DNA from: JAIQFL01 sp035501495
GTDB taxonomy: Bacteria; Acidobacteriota; Terriglobia; Bryobacterales; Bryobacteraceae
Assembly: GCA_035501495.1 (NCBI GenBank)
Contig: DATJWB010000280.1
Coordinates: forward strand, 23,314-87,313
Direction of reading: 5' to 3'
Length of the DNA: 64,000 bases
The notes beneath the pieces are model-generated. The model was given only the letters and a program-made list of their open reading frames with translations. It did not search any database and had not been told where the DNA came from. How positions within the stretch are numbered: position 1 is the stretch's first letter; every line of letters starts with the position of its first letter. Shown here one piece after another: positions 1-9,134 of this stretch. Both the position numbers and the translations under genes were made by a program.

Positions 1-984
1 ATACAGGTCCCGCCCTTTGGACAATGCCGCGATCTTGCGGTCGGCCACGGAGCGTTTCAGCATCCACAGGCCGCAGTCCGGATGGATCCAATCCACCCGG
101 CCGTGTCCCAACAGCTTCCCGGCGCGTTCCAGGACGGCCGCGATTTCTTCGGGCGTTTCCACGTGGTTGACCTTCACATCCACCACGCCGATGCCCAGCC
201 GGATTCGCGGGTCTACGTCGCGGAGCCCTTCCAGATCGGAGGCGGGGCGATGCGCCGTCTCGAGCACTACGTGATCCGCGTGCAGCCGGTTCAGGAAGCC
301 GGTCAGCGCCCGCCATTCGCCGGACTGGATGGTCTGGCCGCCATAGTTTCCAAAGCAGAGGTGCACGGCGCGCATCCCGCTGAAGGCATCGAGGACGCGA
401 TTGATGGCTTCGGCCGCCAGCGGCCCGTCCGCGGGATTGCCGGGAACATTGGCCTCATCCACCTGCAGGCAGGTACAAGGCAGCCCGGCCACCTGCTGCG
501 CCAGCACTCCCGCAATGGCCATCAACAACTCCTCGAAGCTGCGGTAGTGCCGGTTGAGCAGGGTGCGGGCCAGCATATACGGACTGGTCACCGTAAATTT
601 GAAGGGCCCGTTGGCCACGGCGGCCGCCAGTTCGCAATCCGCCAGCAGGTTGAGCGATCCCTCACCCAGAGGCGCTTCCACCACCCCGGCGGCCTTTCGG
701 CGAAACTGCATGGCGCTGACCCGTGCGAATACGTCGTGATCGCTGCGCCCCACGCGGCTCCGCACGCCGGCCATGGGGCGAATGAAGTAGTCGATCATCC
801 CGTTGGTGTCGGGATGATTCACGTCGAAGCGGTAGAGTTCGCCATCGGTAGGCAGGTCGATCCCGGCCTGCCGCTGTACGTCGAACACCACGCGGGTAGC
901 ATCCTGGCGCGCCTGCTCGCTGGGCAGCGCGGAGAGCCATTCCGGGACAGGGTAGGAACCGATGGTGGTAGTCAGGATCGCCAT
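1..984 (-). CDS. MetE-like cobalamin-independent methyltransferase, 3' end cut by window
   Basis: The frame runs from the ATG at 984 to the first base of the window without a stop, giving 328 residues. It resembles the C-terminal catalytic half of cobalamin-independent methionine synthase (UROD/MetE-like barrel). The zinc-thiolate ligand set of that family can be seen: His208 and Cys210 in HLCFGN, Glu242 in VLETAH and Cys304 in HPDCGL. The N-terminal MetE half is absent, as in short MetE-like proteins that use smaller methyl donors. The DEAN motif near residue 177 also fits the family. Only a few residues should be missing at the C-terminus. It diverges from the GH78 gene. The methyl donor and acceptor cannot be read from the sequence. 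Confidence 0.85.
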   Translation of the reverse strand, partial: MAILTTTIGSYPVPEWLSALPSEQARQDATRVVFDVQRQAGIDLPTDGELYRFDVNHPDTNGMIDYFIRPMAGVRSRVGRSDHDVFARVSAMQFRRKAAGVVEAPLGEGSLNLLADCELAAAVANGPFKFTVTSPYMLARTLLNRHYRSFEELLMAIAGVLAQQVAGLPCTCLQVDEANVPGNPADGPLAAEAINRVLDAFSGMRAVHLCFGNYGGQTIQSGEWRALTGFLNRLHADHVVLETAHRPASDLEGLRDVDPRIRLGIGVVDVKVNHVETPEEIAAVLERAGKLLGHGRVDWIHPDCGLWMLKRSVADRKIAALSKGRDLY

Positions 985-1030
985 GCGTCGCCGGCTTCCA
1001 GGATAGCGTGCCGCGGGTGGGCCTGAAGCC

Positions 1031-1091
1031 CCGGGCAGGGCAGTCAATTGCCTGCCAAATGAGACAAGTTGTCCCAGACGTTTGCAAGCTG
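1031..1091. promoter_or_regulatory. Composite inverted-repeat element, copy A
   Basis: This element lies in the divergent spacer between the MetE-like gene and the rhamnosidase. It contains GGCAG (1039-1043) with CTGCC (1052-1056), then the palindrome GACAA-G-TTGTC (1063-1073), then GTTTG. The same blocks in the same order occur at 5632-5700, in the spacer between the winged-helix regulator and the histidine kinase. The shared order suggests binding by one regulator. The identity of that regulator is inference. Confidence 0.5.
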
Positions 1092-1189
1092 CTTTGCAAA
1101 TACGGGAGTTAGCGGCTCCCGTGGGACGACCCGTCCCAAAATAGGCGCCCTGCTTGCGCTCGGGTGCTCCGGGCGATACCGTCGTAGCG

Positions 1190-3598
1190 ATGCTCCACCG
1201 AACACGCCGCGCATTTCTGCTCGAAGTGGGTGCGGTGCCGCTGCTCGCGGCCGCTCCCCGCTCCGCCGATTCCGGGGACGATCCACTTCTGCGACGCACC
1301 TGGACCGCCAAATGGATTGCGGCTCCGGCATCGCCGGCCAACGATTACGGGGTGTACCATTTCCGCAGGACCATCGATCTCGCGGCCAAGCCCGGCCGCT
1401 TCGTGGTCCATGTCAGCGCCGACCAGCGGTACCAGTTGTTCGTGAACGGCCGGCGGGCCGCCTGGGGACCGGCGCGCGGCGACCTCTTCCACTGGCGTTA
1501 CGAGACCGTGGACGTTGCCCCCTACCTGGTGCCGGGCCGGAATGTCTTCGCGGCGCTCGTGTGGAACTTCGGCGACCTTGCCCCCGAAGCGCAGATCACT
1601 TCCCAAGCGGGGTTCCTGCTCGAGGGCGACGGTGAATTGGAACGTGGTGCGGGCACCGGTACGAACTGGAAGGCATTGCGCAGCGCGAGCTACGCGGCCA
1701 TCGAGTTCACCAGCGCGCAGGTGCACGGATATTATGTGGCCGGCCCCGGCGACCGTGTTACCGGGTCCGCCTACCCGTGGGGATGGGAGTCGGTGGATTT
1801 CGATGATTCGTCGTGGCCCGCGGCGACTGTGGCCAGCGTGGCCGCGGGGCGCGAGGCCAGCGATCCGCACACGCGCTGGATGCTGGTTCCGCGGACCATC
1901 CCCGCAATGGAGGAGCGGCCCGAGCGCTTGCAGAAGGTGCGGCGCGTGAGCGGGCTTTCGCAGCCGGCGGCGTTTCCCGCGCAAGCCGAGCCGCTCCACA
2001 TTCCCGCCGCCACGCATGCCGTGCTGCTGCTCGACCAGACTTACCTGACCACGGCTTTTCCCGAACTGACCGTCTCGGGAGGGCGGGACGCCGTGGTGAG
2101 AATGCGCTACGCCGAAGCGCTCTTCCAGCCCGCCGCACCCGGCAGCCGCGCCATGGAAAAAGGGAATCGCGACGAAGTGGAAGGCAAGGTTTTCATCGGC
2201 AGCCACGACGAGTTTGTAGCCGATGGCGGAGCCGGCCGCACGTTCCGTCCGCTGTGGTGGCGAACCTATCGTTACCTGGAACTGGACATTCAGACGAAGG
2301 AGCAGCCGCTGACCATCGACGACCTGCGAGCTACCTATGTGGGCTACCCGTTCCAGCGCCGGGCCCGCTTCGAGGCAGGCTCGCCCGATCTCAATCGCAT
2401 TCTCGATGTGGGCTGGCGCACGGCCCGGCTCTGCGCCCACGAGACCTACATGGATTGCCCGTACTACGAACAACTGCAGTATGTGGGGGACACCCGCGTA
2501 CAGTGCCTGGTGTCGCTGTTCAACTCCGGTGACGGGCGGCTGATGCGCAATGCCATCGACCTGATCAACGACTCGCGGCACAGCGACGGCTGCACCATGA
2601 GCCGCTATCCCACGCGGCTGGAGCAGTACATCCCGGGCTTCTCGCTGTGGTGGATCGCGATGGTGAACGATTACTGGTGGTATGTGGACGATCCGGAGTT
2701 CGTGCGCCGGATGCTGCCCGGGGTCCGCGCCGTGCTGAGTTTCTTCGAAGGCTACCAGCAGGCCGATGGATCGCTGCGCCAGTTGCCGTGGTGGCGCTAC
2801 TTCGACTGGGTGCCGGGTTGGCCCAACGGCAACGCTCCGCAGGATCCGGACGGGCCCTCGGCGCTGTTCGACCTCCTGTTGATGCAGGCGTACGGATGGG
2901 CTGCCGAGATGGAGGGCGCGCTCGGCTCGCATCCGCTCGAAGAGATCGACCGGAGCCGGGAGCGGCAACTCCGGGATACGATCCAGAAGCTCTACTGGGA
3001 CGCCGGGAGGCGGATGTACGCCGACACCCCGCGCAAACAGCAGTTCTCGCAGCACACCAACACGCTCGCCGTTCTGGGAGACGTGATCACGGGCGAAGCG
3101 GCGCGCGACCTCATTCTGCGGACGCTCACGGCACCGGGCCTGGCGCAGACCGGCCTGTTCTTCCGCTTCTACGTTCACCGCGCGCTGGCCAAGGCCGGCG
3201 AAGGAGATCGCTACCTCGACCAATTGGGCGACTGGCACGCCATGCTGTCCCGTGGATTGACAACCTTCGCCGAGATCGTGGACCGCCCGGGCGCTCCATC
3301 GCGCTCCGACTGCCACGCGTGGAGCGCGAGTCCCAACATCGAGATGTTCCGCACGGTGCTTGGCGTGGATTCGGCCGCACCGGGTTTCCGCCGCGTCAGT
3401 GTGCGCCCCCACCTGGGCAGACTGAATTCGGTGGAGGGATCAGTGCCGCATCCCAAAGGAGAAGTTGCGGTCCGGATCGCCCCCAAGGGCGCGGCTCACG
3501 AAGTGGCTGTGACTCTGCCTTCCGGCGTGACGGGCGCCTTCGAGTGGAAGGGAACGCGGAGGGAACTCGCGCCGGGTATGAATCGGTTTGAGGTGTAA
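1190..3598 (+). CDS. Secreted GH78 alpha-L-rhamnosidase
   Basis: An 802-residue glycoside hydrolase expected to release terminal L-rhamnose from plant or microbial glycans. The N-terminus RTRRAFLLEVG followed by a hydrophobic alanine-rich stretch looks like a Tat signal, which favours the ATG at 1190 over an upstream in-frame TTG at 1154. An N-terminal beta-sandwich (about residues 40-170) is followed by the (alpha/alpha)6 barrel. The barrel signature DCPYYEQLQYVGD starts at residue 422 and holds the acidic residues that in GH78 act as general acid and substrate anchors. CHAWSASP near residue 709 matches the conserved late histidine motif. The C-terminal beta domain is present. The gene ends shortly before a hairpin and converges on the regulator gene. 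Confidence 0.85.
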   Translation: MLHRTRRAFLLEVGAVPLLAAAPRSADSGDDPLLRRTWTAKWIAAPASPANDYGVYHFRRTIDLAAKPGRFVVHVSADQRYQLFVNGRRAAWGPARGDLFHWRYETVDVAPYLVPGRNVFAALVWNFGDLAPEAQITSQAGFLLEGDGELERGAGTGTNWKALRSASYAAIEFTSAQVHGYYVAGPGDRVTGSAYPWGWESVDFDDSSWPAATVASVAAGREASDPHTRWMLVPRTIPAMEERPERLQKVRRVSGLSQPAAFPAQAEPLHIPAATHAVLLLDQTYLTTAFPELTVSGGRDAVVRMRYAEALFQPAAPGSRAMEKGNRDEVEGKVFIGSHDEFVADGGAGRTFRPLWWRTYRYLELDIQTKEQPLTIDDLRATYVGYPFQRRARFEAGSPDLNRILDVGWRTARLCAHETYMDCPYYEQLQYVGDTRVQCLVSLFNSGDGRLMRNAIDLINDSRHSDGCTMSRYPTRLEQYIPGFSLWWIAMVNDYWWYVDDPEFVRRMLPGVRAVLSFFEGYQQADGSLRQLPWWRYFDWVPGWPNGNAPQDPDGPSALFDLLLMQAYGWAAEMEGALGSHPLEEIDRSRERQLRDTIQKLYWDAGRRMYADTPRKQQFSQHTNTLAVLGDVITGEAARDLILRTLTAPGLAQTGLFFRFYVHRALAKAGEGDRYLDQLGDWHAMLSRGLTTFAEIVDRPGAPSRSDCHAWSASPNIEMFRTVLGVDSAAPGFRRVSVRPHLGRLNSVEGSVPHPKGEVAVRIAPKGAAHEVAVTLPSGVTGAFEWKGTRRELAPGMNRFEV

Positions 3599-3722
3599 GG
3601 CGCGGGCGATGTGCGCGGAGGGTGTCGATCGGCAGGATCGCCCGACAAGCGTCGCGATAAGTGGGGACGCGGCAGCCTCGAAAACCCGTTCGCCAGCATT
3701 GAACTGGATGGCGACCCACAAG

Positions 3723-3740
3723 GCCGAGACGAGTCTCGGC
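3723..3740. terminator. Hairpin between convergent genes
   Basis: A perfect 8-bp inverted repeat, GCCGAGAC with GTCTCGGC, separated by two bases. It sits between the ends of the rhamnosidase and the winged-helix regulator. A second, imperfect GC-rich stem follows immediately. There is no clear U-tract on either strand, so a termination role is inferred from position. Confidence 0.35.
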
Positions 3741-3785
3741 GCGGCAGGCGCGATTGCCGGCGCCACATCATGAATCTCTCGGGCT

Positions 3786-5567
3786 TCAGGTCGCTGTTGC
3801 CCGGGCCCCGAAGCCCACGCGGCGCAAGAGTTGTTGGAAGCGGGCGTCCGAGCGGAGATTGTCGAGCCGGGGATCGGTGTTGAGCCACACCAGCCAGATG
3901 TCACTCTGGGCGTAGCTTCGCTCCAGGTAGTCGAGGGCGGCGTCGGCGTCACCGAGCCCGGCGTAGAGAACCGCATACCAGAACGGCGCCACGTACCGGC
4001 GGGAAGCAATCTCGTTCAAGCGATCCAGCAATCCCAGGGCCCCGTCGCGATTCCCGGTAATTCCCAGGAGATGCCCCAGACTCGCCTCGGGGGATGCGTG
4101 CCCTCCGGAACGCGCGATACCCTGCTCGAAGGCCGTGCGGGCCTCCTCGTACCGCCCTTTTTGCTCGCACGCGAGCCCGAAGATGTATTGCGCGGACGGG
4201 AATTCGGGGTCGAGGTGCGTGACGCGCACCGCCTGCTCGATGGCGCGATCGTAATCCCGGGCGATCAAATAGCTCCAGGCCATCTCCATGCTGACGACGA
4301 TCGACATCGGGTCGAGCTGGTGGGCCTGCTCGATCAAGGCCATGGATTCCGCGGGGCGTCCGATGGCCGCGAGCAGGGCCGCATATCCCCGGTATCCGTG
4401 AACGTAATTCGGATTCAACTGCAGCGCCTGGCGGTACAGCCGTTCGGCGGCGGCCCAGTCGCGGTCGTATACCTTCAGGACGTTGGCGAGGGCGCCCAAA
4501 GCTTCACCGAGCGCGCCGTCGATCTCCACAGCCCGGATGGCAGACGCCTTGGCTTTCGGCATGGCGTCGGCTGGCGGCAACAGGTCGAAGTACACCAACA
4601 TGCAGTACGAGTCGGCAAGCCCGGCATGCGCCAGAGCGAACCACGGGTCCTTCTGCAGAGCGTTTTGGAAATACTCGACGCTCTTCTGCAGGGCGCCGGC
4701 CGACAACCGGTGCCAGTGATACCTGCCCTTGAGGTATTCCTGGTATGCCTCGGTGCTTTGCGTGGGCTGCGAGAGACGGGCCACTTTCGACTTCCCCGCA
4801 AATTCGGAGCGCAGCTTCTCGCAGATCCTGGCGGAGAGTTCGGCTTCGACCGCCAGAACCTCGGACGACTTCCGGGTGAACTGCTCGCCCCAGATCAGCC
4901 ATCCGCTGTGCACCTCCACCAGTTCGGTTCCGATCAACAGCTCGTCGCCGCGCTGCGAGACTCTGCCCAGGAGCACGGCGTCCACGTTCAGCTTTCTGCC
5001 GAGGGCGCGGCCGTCCTGCGATTTACCGCGGTAGCGGAATACCGTGCTTCGCGCCAGCACTCGCAGGGCAGGCAGGCGCGAGACGGAGTGGATGAGCGCC
5101 TCGGTGAGGCCATCCACCAGGTAGTCGGCATCCGAATCGCCGGTGGCGTTCTCGAACGGCAAGACCGCGATGGAGCTGACCGCGTGGGCGGGACGCGCCG
5201 AGGGAAGCGGAGACTGGCCCGGAACGTTGGCAGGCGCGATGAAGCGGTATCCGCGCCGCGCCATGGTTTCGATGAAGACCGGCCGCTCGGGCGAGTCGCC
5301 TAACGCCTGGCGCAGACGTTTCATGGCCGCGTTGAGACTCTGCTCGAAGTTAACGTGCGTGTTGTCCGGCCAGAGAGCCTGCTGGAGTTCCTCGCGAGTG
5401 ACCAGTTCGCCGGGCCGGCGCAGGAGGAATGCGAGGATCTGGAGAGGTTGCCCGGCGAGACGCACGCGCCGGCCCTGTTTATGGAGTTCTCCCGATTTGA
5501 AGTCGAATTCGAAGACGCCGAAGCGAACAGAGGCGCTGAAAGACATTGACGGAGTCATCCGGCGCAT
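3786..5567 (-). CDS. Winged-helix / TolB-like / TPR transcriptional regulator
   Basis: A 593-residue CadC-style regulator of a type abundant in acidobacteria. Residues about 12-112 form an OmpR/PhoB-type winged helix (FGVFEFD, LTREELQQALWPD-like region, RRGYRFIAP). Residues about 130-260 match the TolB/FlgO-like domain usually seen next to such DNA-binding domains (SIAVLPFEN, YLVDGLTEALI). The rest is a run of TPR helices. No transmembrane helix separates the DNA-binding and sensor parts, so it is probably cytoplasmic, unlike CadC. It is transcribed away from the histidine kinase. The composite repeat element lies about 70-130 bp upstream of its start, which suggests autoregulation (inference). 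Confidence 0.85.
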   Translation of the reverse strand: MRRMTPSMSFSASVRFGVFEFDFKSGELHKQGRRVRLAGQPLQILAFLLRRPGELVTREELQQALWPDNTHVNFEQSLNAAMKRLRQALGDSPERPVFIETMARRGYRFIAPANVPGQSPLPSARPAHAVSSIAVLPFENATGDSDADYLVDGLTEALIHSVSRLPALRVLARSTVFRYRGKSQDGRALGRKLNVDAVLLGRVSQRGDELLIGTELVEVHSGWLIWGEQFTRKSSEVLAVEAELSARICEKLRSEFAGKSKVARLSQPTQSTEAYQEYLKGRYHWHRLSAGALQKSVEYFQNALQKDPWFALAHAGLADSYCMLVYFDLLPPADAMPKAKASAIRAVEIDGALGEALGALANVLKVYDRDWAAAERLYRQALQLNPNYVHGYRGYAALLAAIGRPAESMALIEQAHQLDPMSIVVSMEMAWSYLIARDYDRAIEQAVRVTHLDPEFPSAQYIFGLACEQKGRYEEARTAFEQGIARSGGHASPEASLGHLLGITGNRDGALGLLDRLNEIASRRYVAPFWYAVLYAGLGDADAALDYLERSYAQSDIWLVWLNTDPRLDNLRSDARFQQLLRRVGFGARATAT

Positions 5568-5631
5568 GCCTCCCCAGAGGATCCATGCAGGCCGCGAGCC
5601 CTACCCCCTATGATGAAGGGAGTATATCACA

Positions 5632-5700
5632 CCCGGCAAGGCAGTCATAACTCCTGCCAAGTTATTGGATTGAGACAGGTTGTCGTGTCATGAACGTTTG
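5632..5700. promoter_or_regulatory. Composite inverted-repeat element, copy B
   Basis: Contains GGCAG (5640-5644), CTGCC (5654-5658) and the near-palindrome GACAG-G-TTGTC (5674-5684), followed by GAACGTTTG. It aligns block for block with the element at 1031-1091; copy B is longer by two short insertions. It lies between the divergent regulator and histidine kinase genes. Confidence 0.5.
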
Positions 5701-5827
5701 TTTCGCATGTCACTCAATTCCGGTTGCCATGGAGGCGGGGCAGGGGCGAAACTGCTGACGTGGCGGGATTCCAATCCTGCCAGCTTCCGGTCCAAGGCGA
5801 CCGAACCAGGATGAGGAGTTGCGTTTG

Positions 5828-6565
5828 ATGTGCATGTCTGTGGTTGACGACGAGCGCTGTGCTCCCTGCGAAAGTTCGGAGGCGACAGGCGCGCCTCCGG
5901 CCGATTCCGGTAGAGAGGCCGCAATGGGGACTCTCGCCATGTCGCTCCTGCACGATCTTCGAAACCCGCTGGCCGCGATTCACAGCGGAGCAGAAATGCT
6001 GAATGCGGCAGAATTCCCGGAACAGCACGTGCGGCGGATCGCGCGCATCATGTATGACGCGTCGATTCGAATTCAGGAATTGCTTCAGGATTACGCGGAT
6101 CTCTGCCGGACGATGGAGAACCAGCTCCACCCGCACAATCTGCGGCACGTGGTGGGGCAGGCTATCGACCGCGTTGCGACGATGGCCGACGCTCAGTCCG
6201 TTGCAGTCGAGGTGGACATTCCCGGCGACCTGGTGGTCATCGTGGATCGCCGACAGATCCTGTCGGTTTTAGTCAACCTGCTCACGAACGCGCTGGAGTC
6301 CATGGAGGAAGAGGGATCGATCCAGATCTCTGCGAGCCTGGGAGACGGGGTGGTAGTGGTACGGGTGCTCGACAGCGGGCCCGGGATTCCCCCCGAGATT
6401 CGCGACTGCCTGTTCGATCCATTCGTCACAGCGCGAAAGCCGAACGGCTGGGGCCTGGGACTCGCCCAGGCTCGCAGAGTGGTGCTGGACCACGGCGGGG
6501 AGATGTGGGTGGAATCCGTTTCCGGCATGGGAGCCTGCTTCGCGTTCAGCCTGCCGCTTCCGTAG
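5828..6565 (+). CDS. Soluble sensor histidine kinase
   Basis: A 245-residue minimal histidine kinase. The phosphoacceptor motif LLHDLRNPL places His42 in the dimerisation helix. The HATPase domain shows the N box (NLLTNALESM), G1 (DSGPGIPP) and G2 (GWGLGLA). There is no transmembrane helix and no room for a PAS or other sensor domain beyond about 35 N-terminal residues, so it must sense through partners or act as a cytoplasmic phosphodonor. The ATG at 5828 is chosen because AGGAG lies nine bases upstream. No response regulator is adjacent; the nearest in the window is the single-domain receiver at 59423. Confidence 0.85.
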   Translation: MCMSVVDDERCAPCESSEATGAPPADSGREAAMGTLAMSLLHDLRNPLAAIHSGAEMLNAAEFPEQHVRRIARIMYDASIRIQELLQDYADLCRTMENQLHPHNLRHVVGQAIDRVATMADAQSVAVEVDIPGDLVVIVDRRQILSVLVNLLTNALESMEEEGSIQISASLGDGVVVVRVLDSGPGIPPEIRDCLFDPFVTARKPNGWGLGLAQARRVVLDHGGEMWVESVSGMGACFAFSLPLP

Positions 6566-6660
6566 CCGTTTCCGATCACAGGACCTTTTTACACATGATC
6601 TCGAGTGGCAGCTGGAAGGCCAGCATCTGCTGAAGGGTAGAACGGCCCACCAGGAGATAC

Positions 6661-7653
6661 ATGAAACTTCTACTGCCTTTACTCACAGCGGCAGTGTCTG
6701 CGTTTGCGCAGTCGCCCGCGATCCCGATCAACATTGGCTACGCGGAGCCGGCCCCGTTCCAGGCCGCTCCAGGACAAGTAGTCACACTCTTTCTGGATGA
6801 CGTCCCCTTCGGCTCCGACGGCAGGACCCGATCCGCCCAGGCCGCCGCGGGAGACCTGCCCACCAGCCTGGCCGGGATCACCGTGCGGATTGAGCTCCTG
6901 GATTCGACTATGCTGCAAGCGGGGATCTTCGCGGTGGAGCAGCAACTGCAATGCGGCTTGAGCGGGCTTCAAGCCGGCGATGCTGCCTGCCTGCTGACCC
7001 TGGTAAAGATCCAGGTCCCCTTCGAATTGCCGGGCGATTTGGTGCTGAACAATCAGAATGTCTACACCGTTCCCCGCCCGGCGCTGATCAGCATCGATGT
7101 CGATGGCAAACGGGGGCGCGGATTTCCCTTGCAGCCGCTTCCGGACAACGCTCACGTGCTGACCAACTGCGACGCGGTGTGGGACACGAACGGCTCGAGT
7201 GTCTGCGATCGCCAGGTCTACCATGCCGATGGCTCCATGGTCACGCCGGCAGCTCCGGCGAAAAGCGGCGAAACGTTGTTCCTGTTGTCTTACGGCCTGG
7301 GCCGGACGGACCCGATGGTGCCGACCGGCCACGCATCGCCCGAGGGAGTTGCCCTCTCCGATCTTCTTCCGAACCATCCTCGCGTGACGCTGGGAATCGC
7401 GATGAACTTCGTGAACGCACTCAGTTCCGCGCCGCGAACCGGGTTCAATTCACAGGCAGACAACGCAATACCCGTGCCGATCACCTCAGCTTCGCTGGTA
7501 GCGGGCCAGGTCGGGACCTACAAGGTGAGTTTCAGCGTGCCGGCCCCCACCGACTCGATCATTCCCTGCGGTGGTGACGTGAAGAGTAACAGCCTGCTCC
7601 TGGTCACAACGTCGCAAGGGGTCGAGGGCATCGGATTGTGCTTACAGCAGTAG
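6661..7653 (+). CDS. Exported protein, TIGR03437-like
   Basis: A 330-residue protein with a clear signal peptide (MKLLLPLLTAAVSAFAQ) and an AGGAG site just upstream of the ATG. The rest is beta-rich, with segments such as APGQVVTLFL and GQVGTYKVSFSVPAP that recall the TIGR03437 domain common in Solibacter-type acidobacteria. Four or more cysteines in the mature part could form disulfides. It stands alone between the histidine kinase and the nucleotidyltransferase remnant. The function is unknown, and the family match is by eye. Confidence 0.6.
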   Translation: MKLLLPLLTAAVSAFAQSPAIPINIGYAEPAPFQAAPGQVVTLFLDDVPFGSDGRTRSAQAAAGDLPTSLAGITVRIELLDSTMLQAGIFAVEQQLQCGLSGLQAGDAACLLTLVKIQVPFELPGDLVLNNQNVYTVPRPALISIDVDGKRGRGFPLQPLPDNAHVLTNCDAVWDTNGSSVCDRQVYHADGSMVTPAAPAKSGETLFLLSYGLGRTDPMVPTGHASPEGVALSDLLPNHPRVTLGIAMNFVNALSSAPRTGFNSQADNAIPVPITSASLVAGQVGTYKVSFSVPAPTDSIIPCGGDVKSNSLLLVTTSQGVEGIGLCLQQ

Positions 7654-7685
7654 GAAAGAGGCAGCGTGCCGGTAGGGCGCGGACG

Positions 7686-8049
7686 CTACTCCTCGGGAAT
7701 TTCGGCCAAGTCCGCCAGGTCCTTCGGGCGCCCGGCGGCCTGCCTGTTGCGGGGATAGAGCCGCAAGCTCAATCAGGTCTATGCGGTATGGATCAATCCC
7801 CAATTGAATGATCTGGCCGGGCGTCAGGAAGTCGTCGCGGCTGATGCCCAGGCTCGCAAATCCGAACTGCGCCAGCACCTTCACGAGCCGATTCGCATTC
7901 TCAGGCGACGCGCGTACGAAGAAGTCGATATCGCCTGTAGATCGCGGGACACCGTGAAGAGCTCGAGCCCATGTCCCTACGATGACGTAATCAACCTTCT
8001 GAGAGTTTAATAACTCGATAAACTCGCGCCAGTCGGGGAGAAGGATCAT
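7686..8049 (-). pseudogene. Broken nucleotidyltransferase (DUF6036/AbiEii-like)
   Basis: The N-terminal part from the ATG at 8049 reads as a nucleotidyltransferase: DYVIVGTWARALHG, then the metal-binding STGDIDFFV. The C-terminal family motif is present only in another frame: between 7748 and a stop at 7686 one reads NRQAAGRPKDLADLAEIPEE. The roughly 30 residues that normally join these parts are missing, so an internal deletion changed the frame. In the original frame translation runs on into unrelated sequence to 7642. The usual GG before the metal motif is GT here. Such genes can be toxins of type II or IV systems, but no antitoxin partner is visible. Confidence 0.75.
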
Positions 8050-8213
8050 GCGTTGGGAGTGAGATTCCAATAGAATTCCCGGTCGGCCCGGCCGGCGTCT
8101 TCGAAACTCGCGAATCTTTCCGAATGGTGACCGTCCTTCGGCAGTTGAACGAAAGACAGACATGGCGGCTTGTCCGATCGAGCTTGCCCCGCGCCGGGCT
8201 TATGATTGGAATC

Positions 8214-9134
8214 ATGGCGCAAATTCTGGACGGCGGCCGCGTCCGCGACCAAATCCTGAACGAGCTCCGCCCGCGCGTAGCGACGCTAGCCGCCAAATGG
8301 CGCCCGCCGGGGCTGGCCGTGGTGCTGGTGGGCCACGATCCGGCCTCGCAAATCTACGTGCGCAACAAGGTGAAGGCCTGCCAGGATCTGGGCATTTACT
8401 CGGAATCGCTGACGCCTCCGGACTCCATTTCCACCGCGGAACTGCTTGCCATCGTCGAGCAGTTGAATGGGCGGCACGAGATCGACGGCATCCTGGTGCA
8501 ACTCCCCCTGCCGCGGCAGGTGGACGCCAAGCGGATTCTGCTGGCGGTGGCGCCGGACAAGGACGTGGACGGTTTCCATCCCTGCAATATCGGGAACCTG
8601 GTGGTGAACCTGCCGGGGCCGAGGGCCTGCACGCCCGCCGGAATCATTCAACTTCTGAAGCGATACGACATTCCGATCGCCGGCCGGCATGCCGTAGTGG
8701 TGGGACGCAGCGATATTGTCGGGAAACCCGTGGCGATGCTTCTTCTGCATGAGCACGCTACGGTGACGATCTGTCATTCGAAGACACAGGATCTGCCCGG
8801 CGTGTGCCGGGAGGCGGGGATCCTGGTGGCCGCCATGGGCCGACCGGCTCTGCTGACTGAGGAATACCTCGCGCCCGGTGTCACCGTAATCGACGTGGGT
8901 ACGAACCGGATCGACGACCGCGGCGAAGTGGAACGTATTTTTCGGGGCGCGCCGGAGAAGCTGGCCTCGTTCGACAAGCGTGGCAGCATCGTGGTCGGCG
9001 ACGTGCACCCGGTGGACGTGGCCGCCGTGGCGGGCGCCTACACGCCGGTTCCCGGCGGGGTGGGGCCGTTGACGGTCGCCATGCTGATGTCGAATACGGT
9101 AGCGTCCGCCGAACGGCGGGCGGGTCTATGTTGA
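8214..9134 (+). CDS. folD: FolD bifunctional methylene-THF dehydrogenase/cyclohydrolase
   Basis: A 306-residue cytoplasmic enzyme that interconverts 5,10-methylene-THF and 10-formyl-THF, normally with NADP. Catalytic Tyr and Lys are seen in SQIYVRNKVKACQDLGI. VQLPLP, DKDVDGFHP and the dinucleotide-binding VGRSDIVGKP follow in the standard order, and PVPGGVGPLTVAML closes the protein. The ATG at 8214 gives the usual family length; in-frame starts further upstream overlap the pseudogene side and add non-family sequence. Its last codons overlap the coaE start by 7 nt, so the two are translationally coupled. Confidence 0.95.
   Translation: MAQILDGGRVRDQILNELRPRVATLAAKWRPPGLAVVLVGHDPASQIYVRNKVKACQDLGIYSESLTPPDSISTAELLAIVEQLNGRHEIDGILVQLPLPRQVDAKRILLAVAPDKDVDGFHPCNIGNLVVNLPGPRACTPAGIIQLLKRYDIPIAGRHAVVVGRSDIVGKPVAMLLLHEHATVTICHSKTQDLPGVCREAGILVAAMGRPALLTEEYLAPGVTVIDVGTNRIDDRGEVERIFRGAPEKLASFDKRGSIVVGDVHPVDVAAVAGAYTPVPGGVGPLTVAMLMSNTVASAERRAGLC

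Noticed and set aside
82..1026. Long open frame on the plus strand across the MetE-like gene
   Set aside because: It is antisense to a frame that carries intact zinc ligands; its own product has no domain. GC-rich codon use leaves such shadows.
1109..3412. Long open frame on the minus strand across the rhamnosidase
   Set aside because: The plus-strand frame encodes a complete GH78 enzyme. The minus product is rich in Arg, His and Gly and has no family features.
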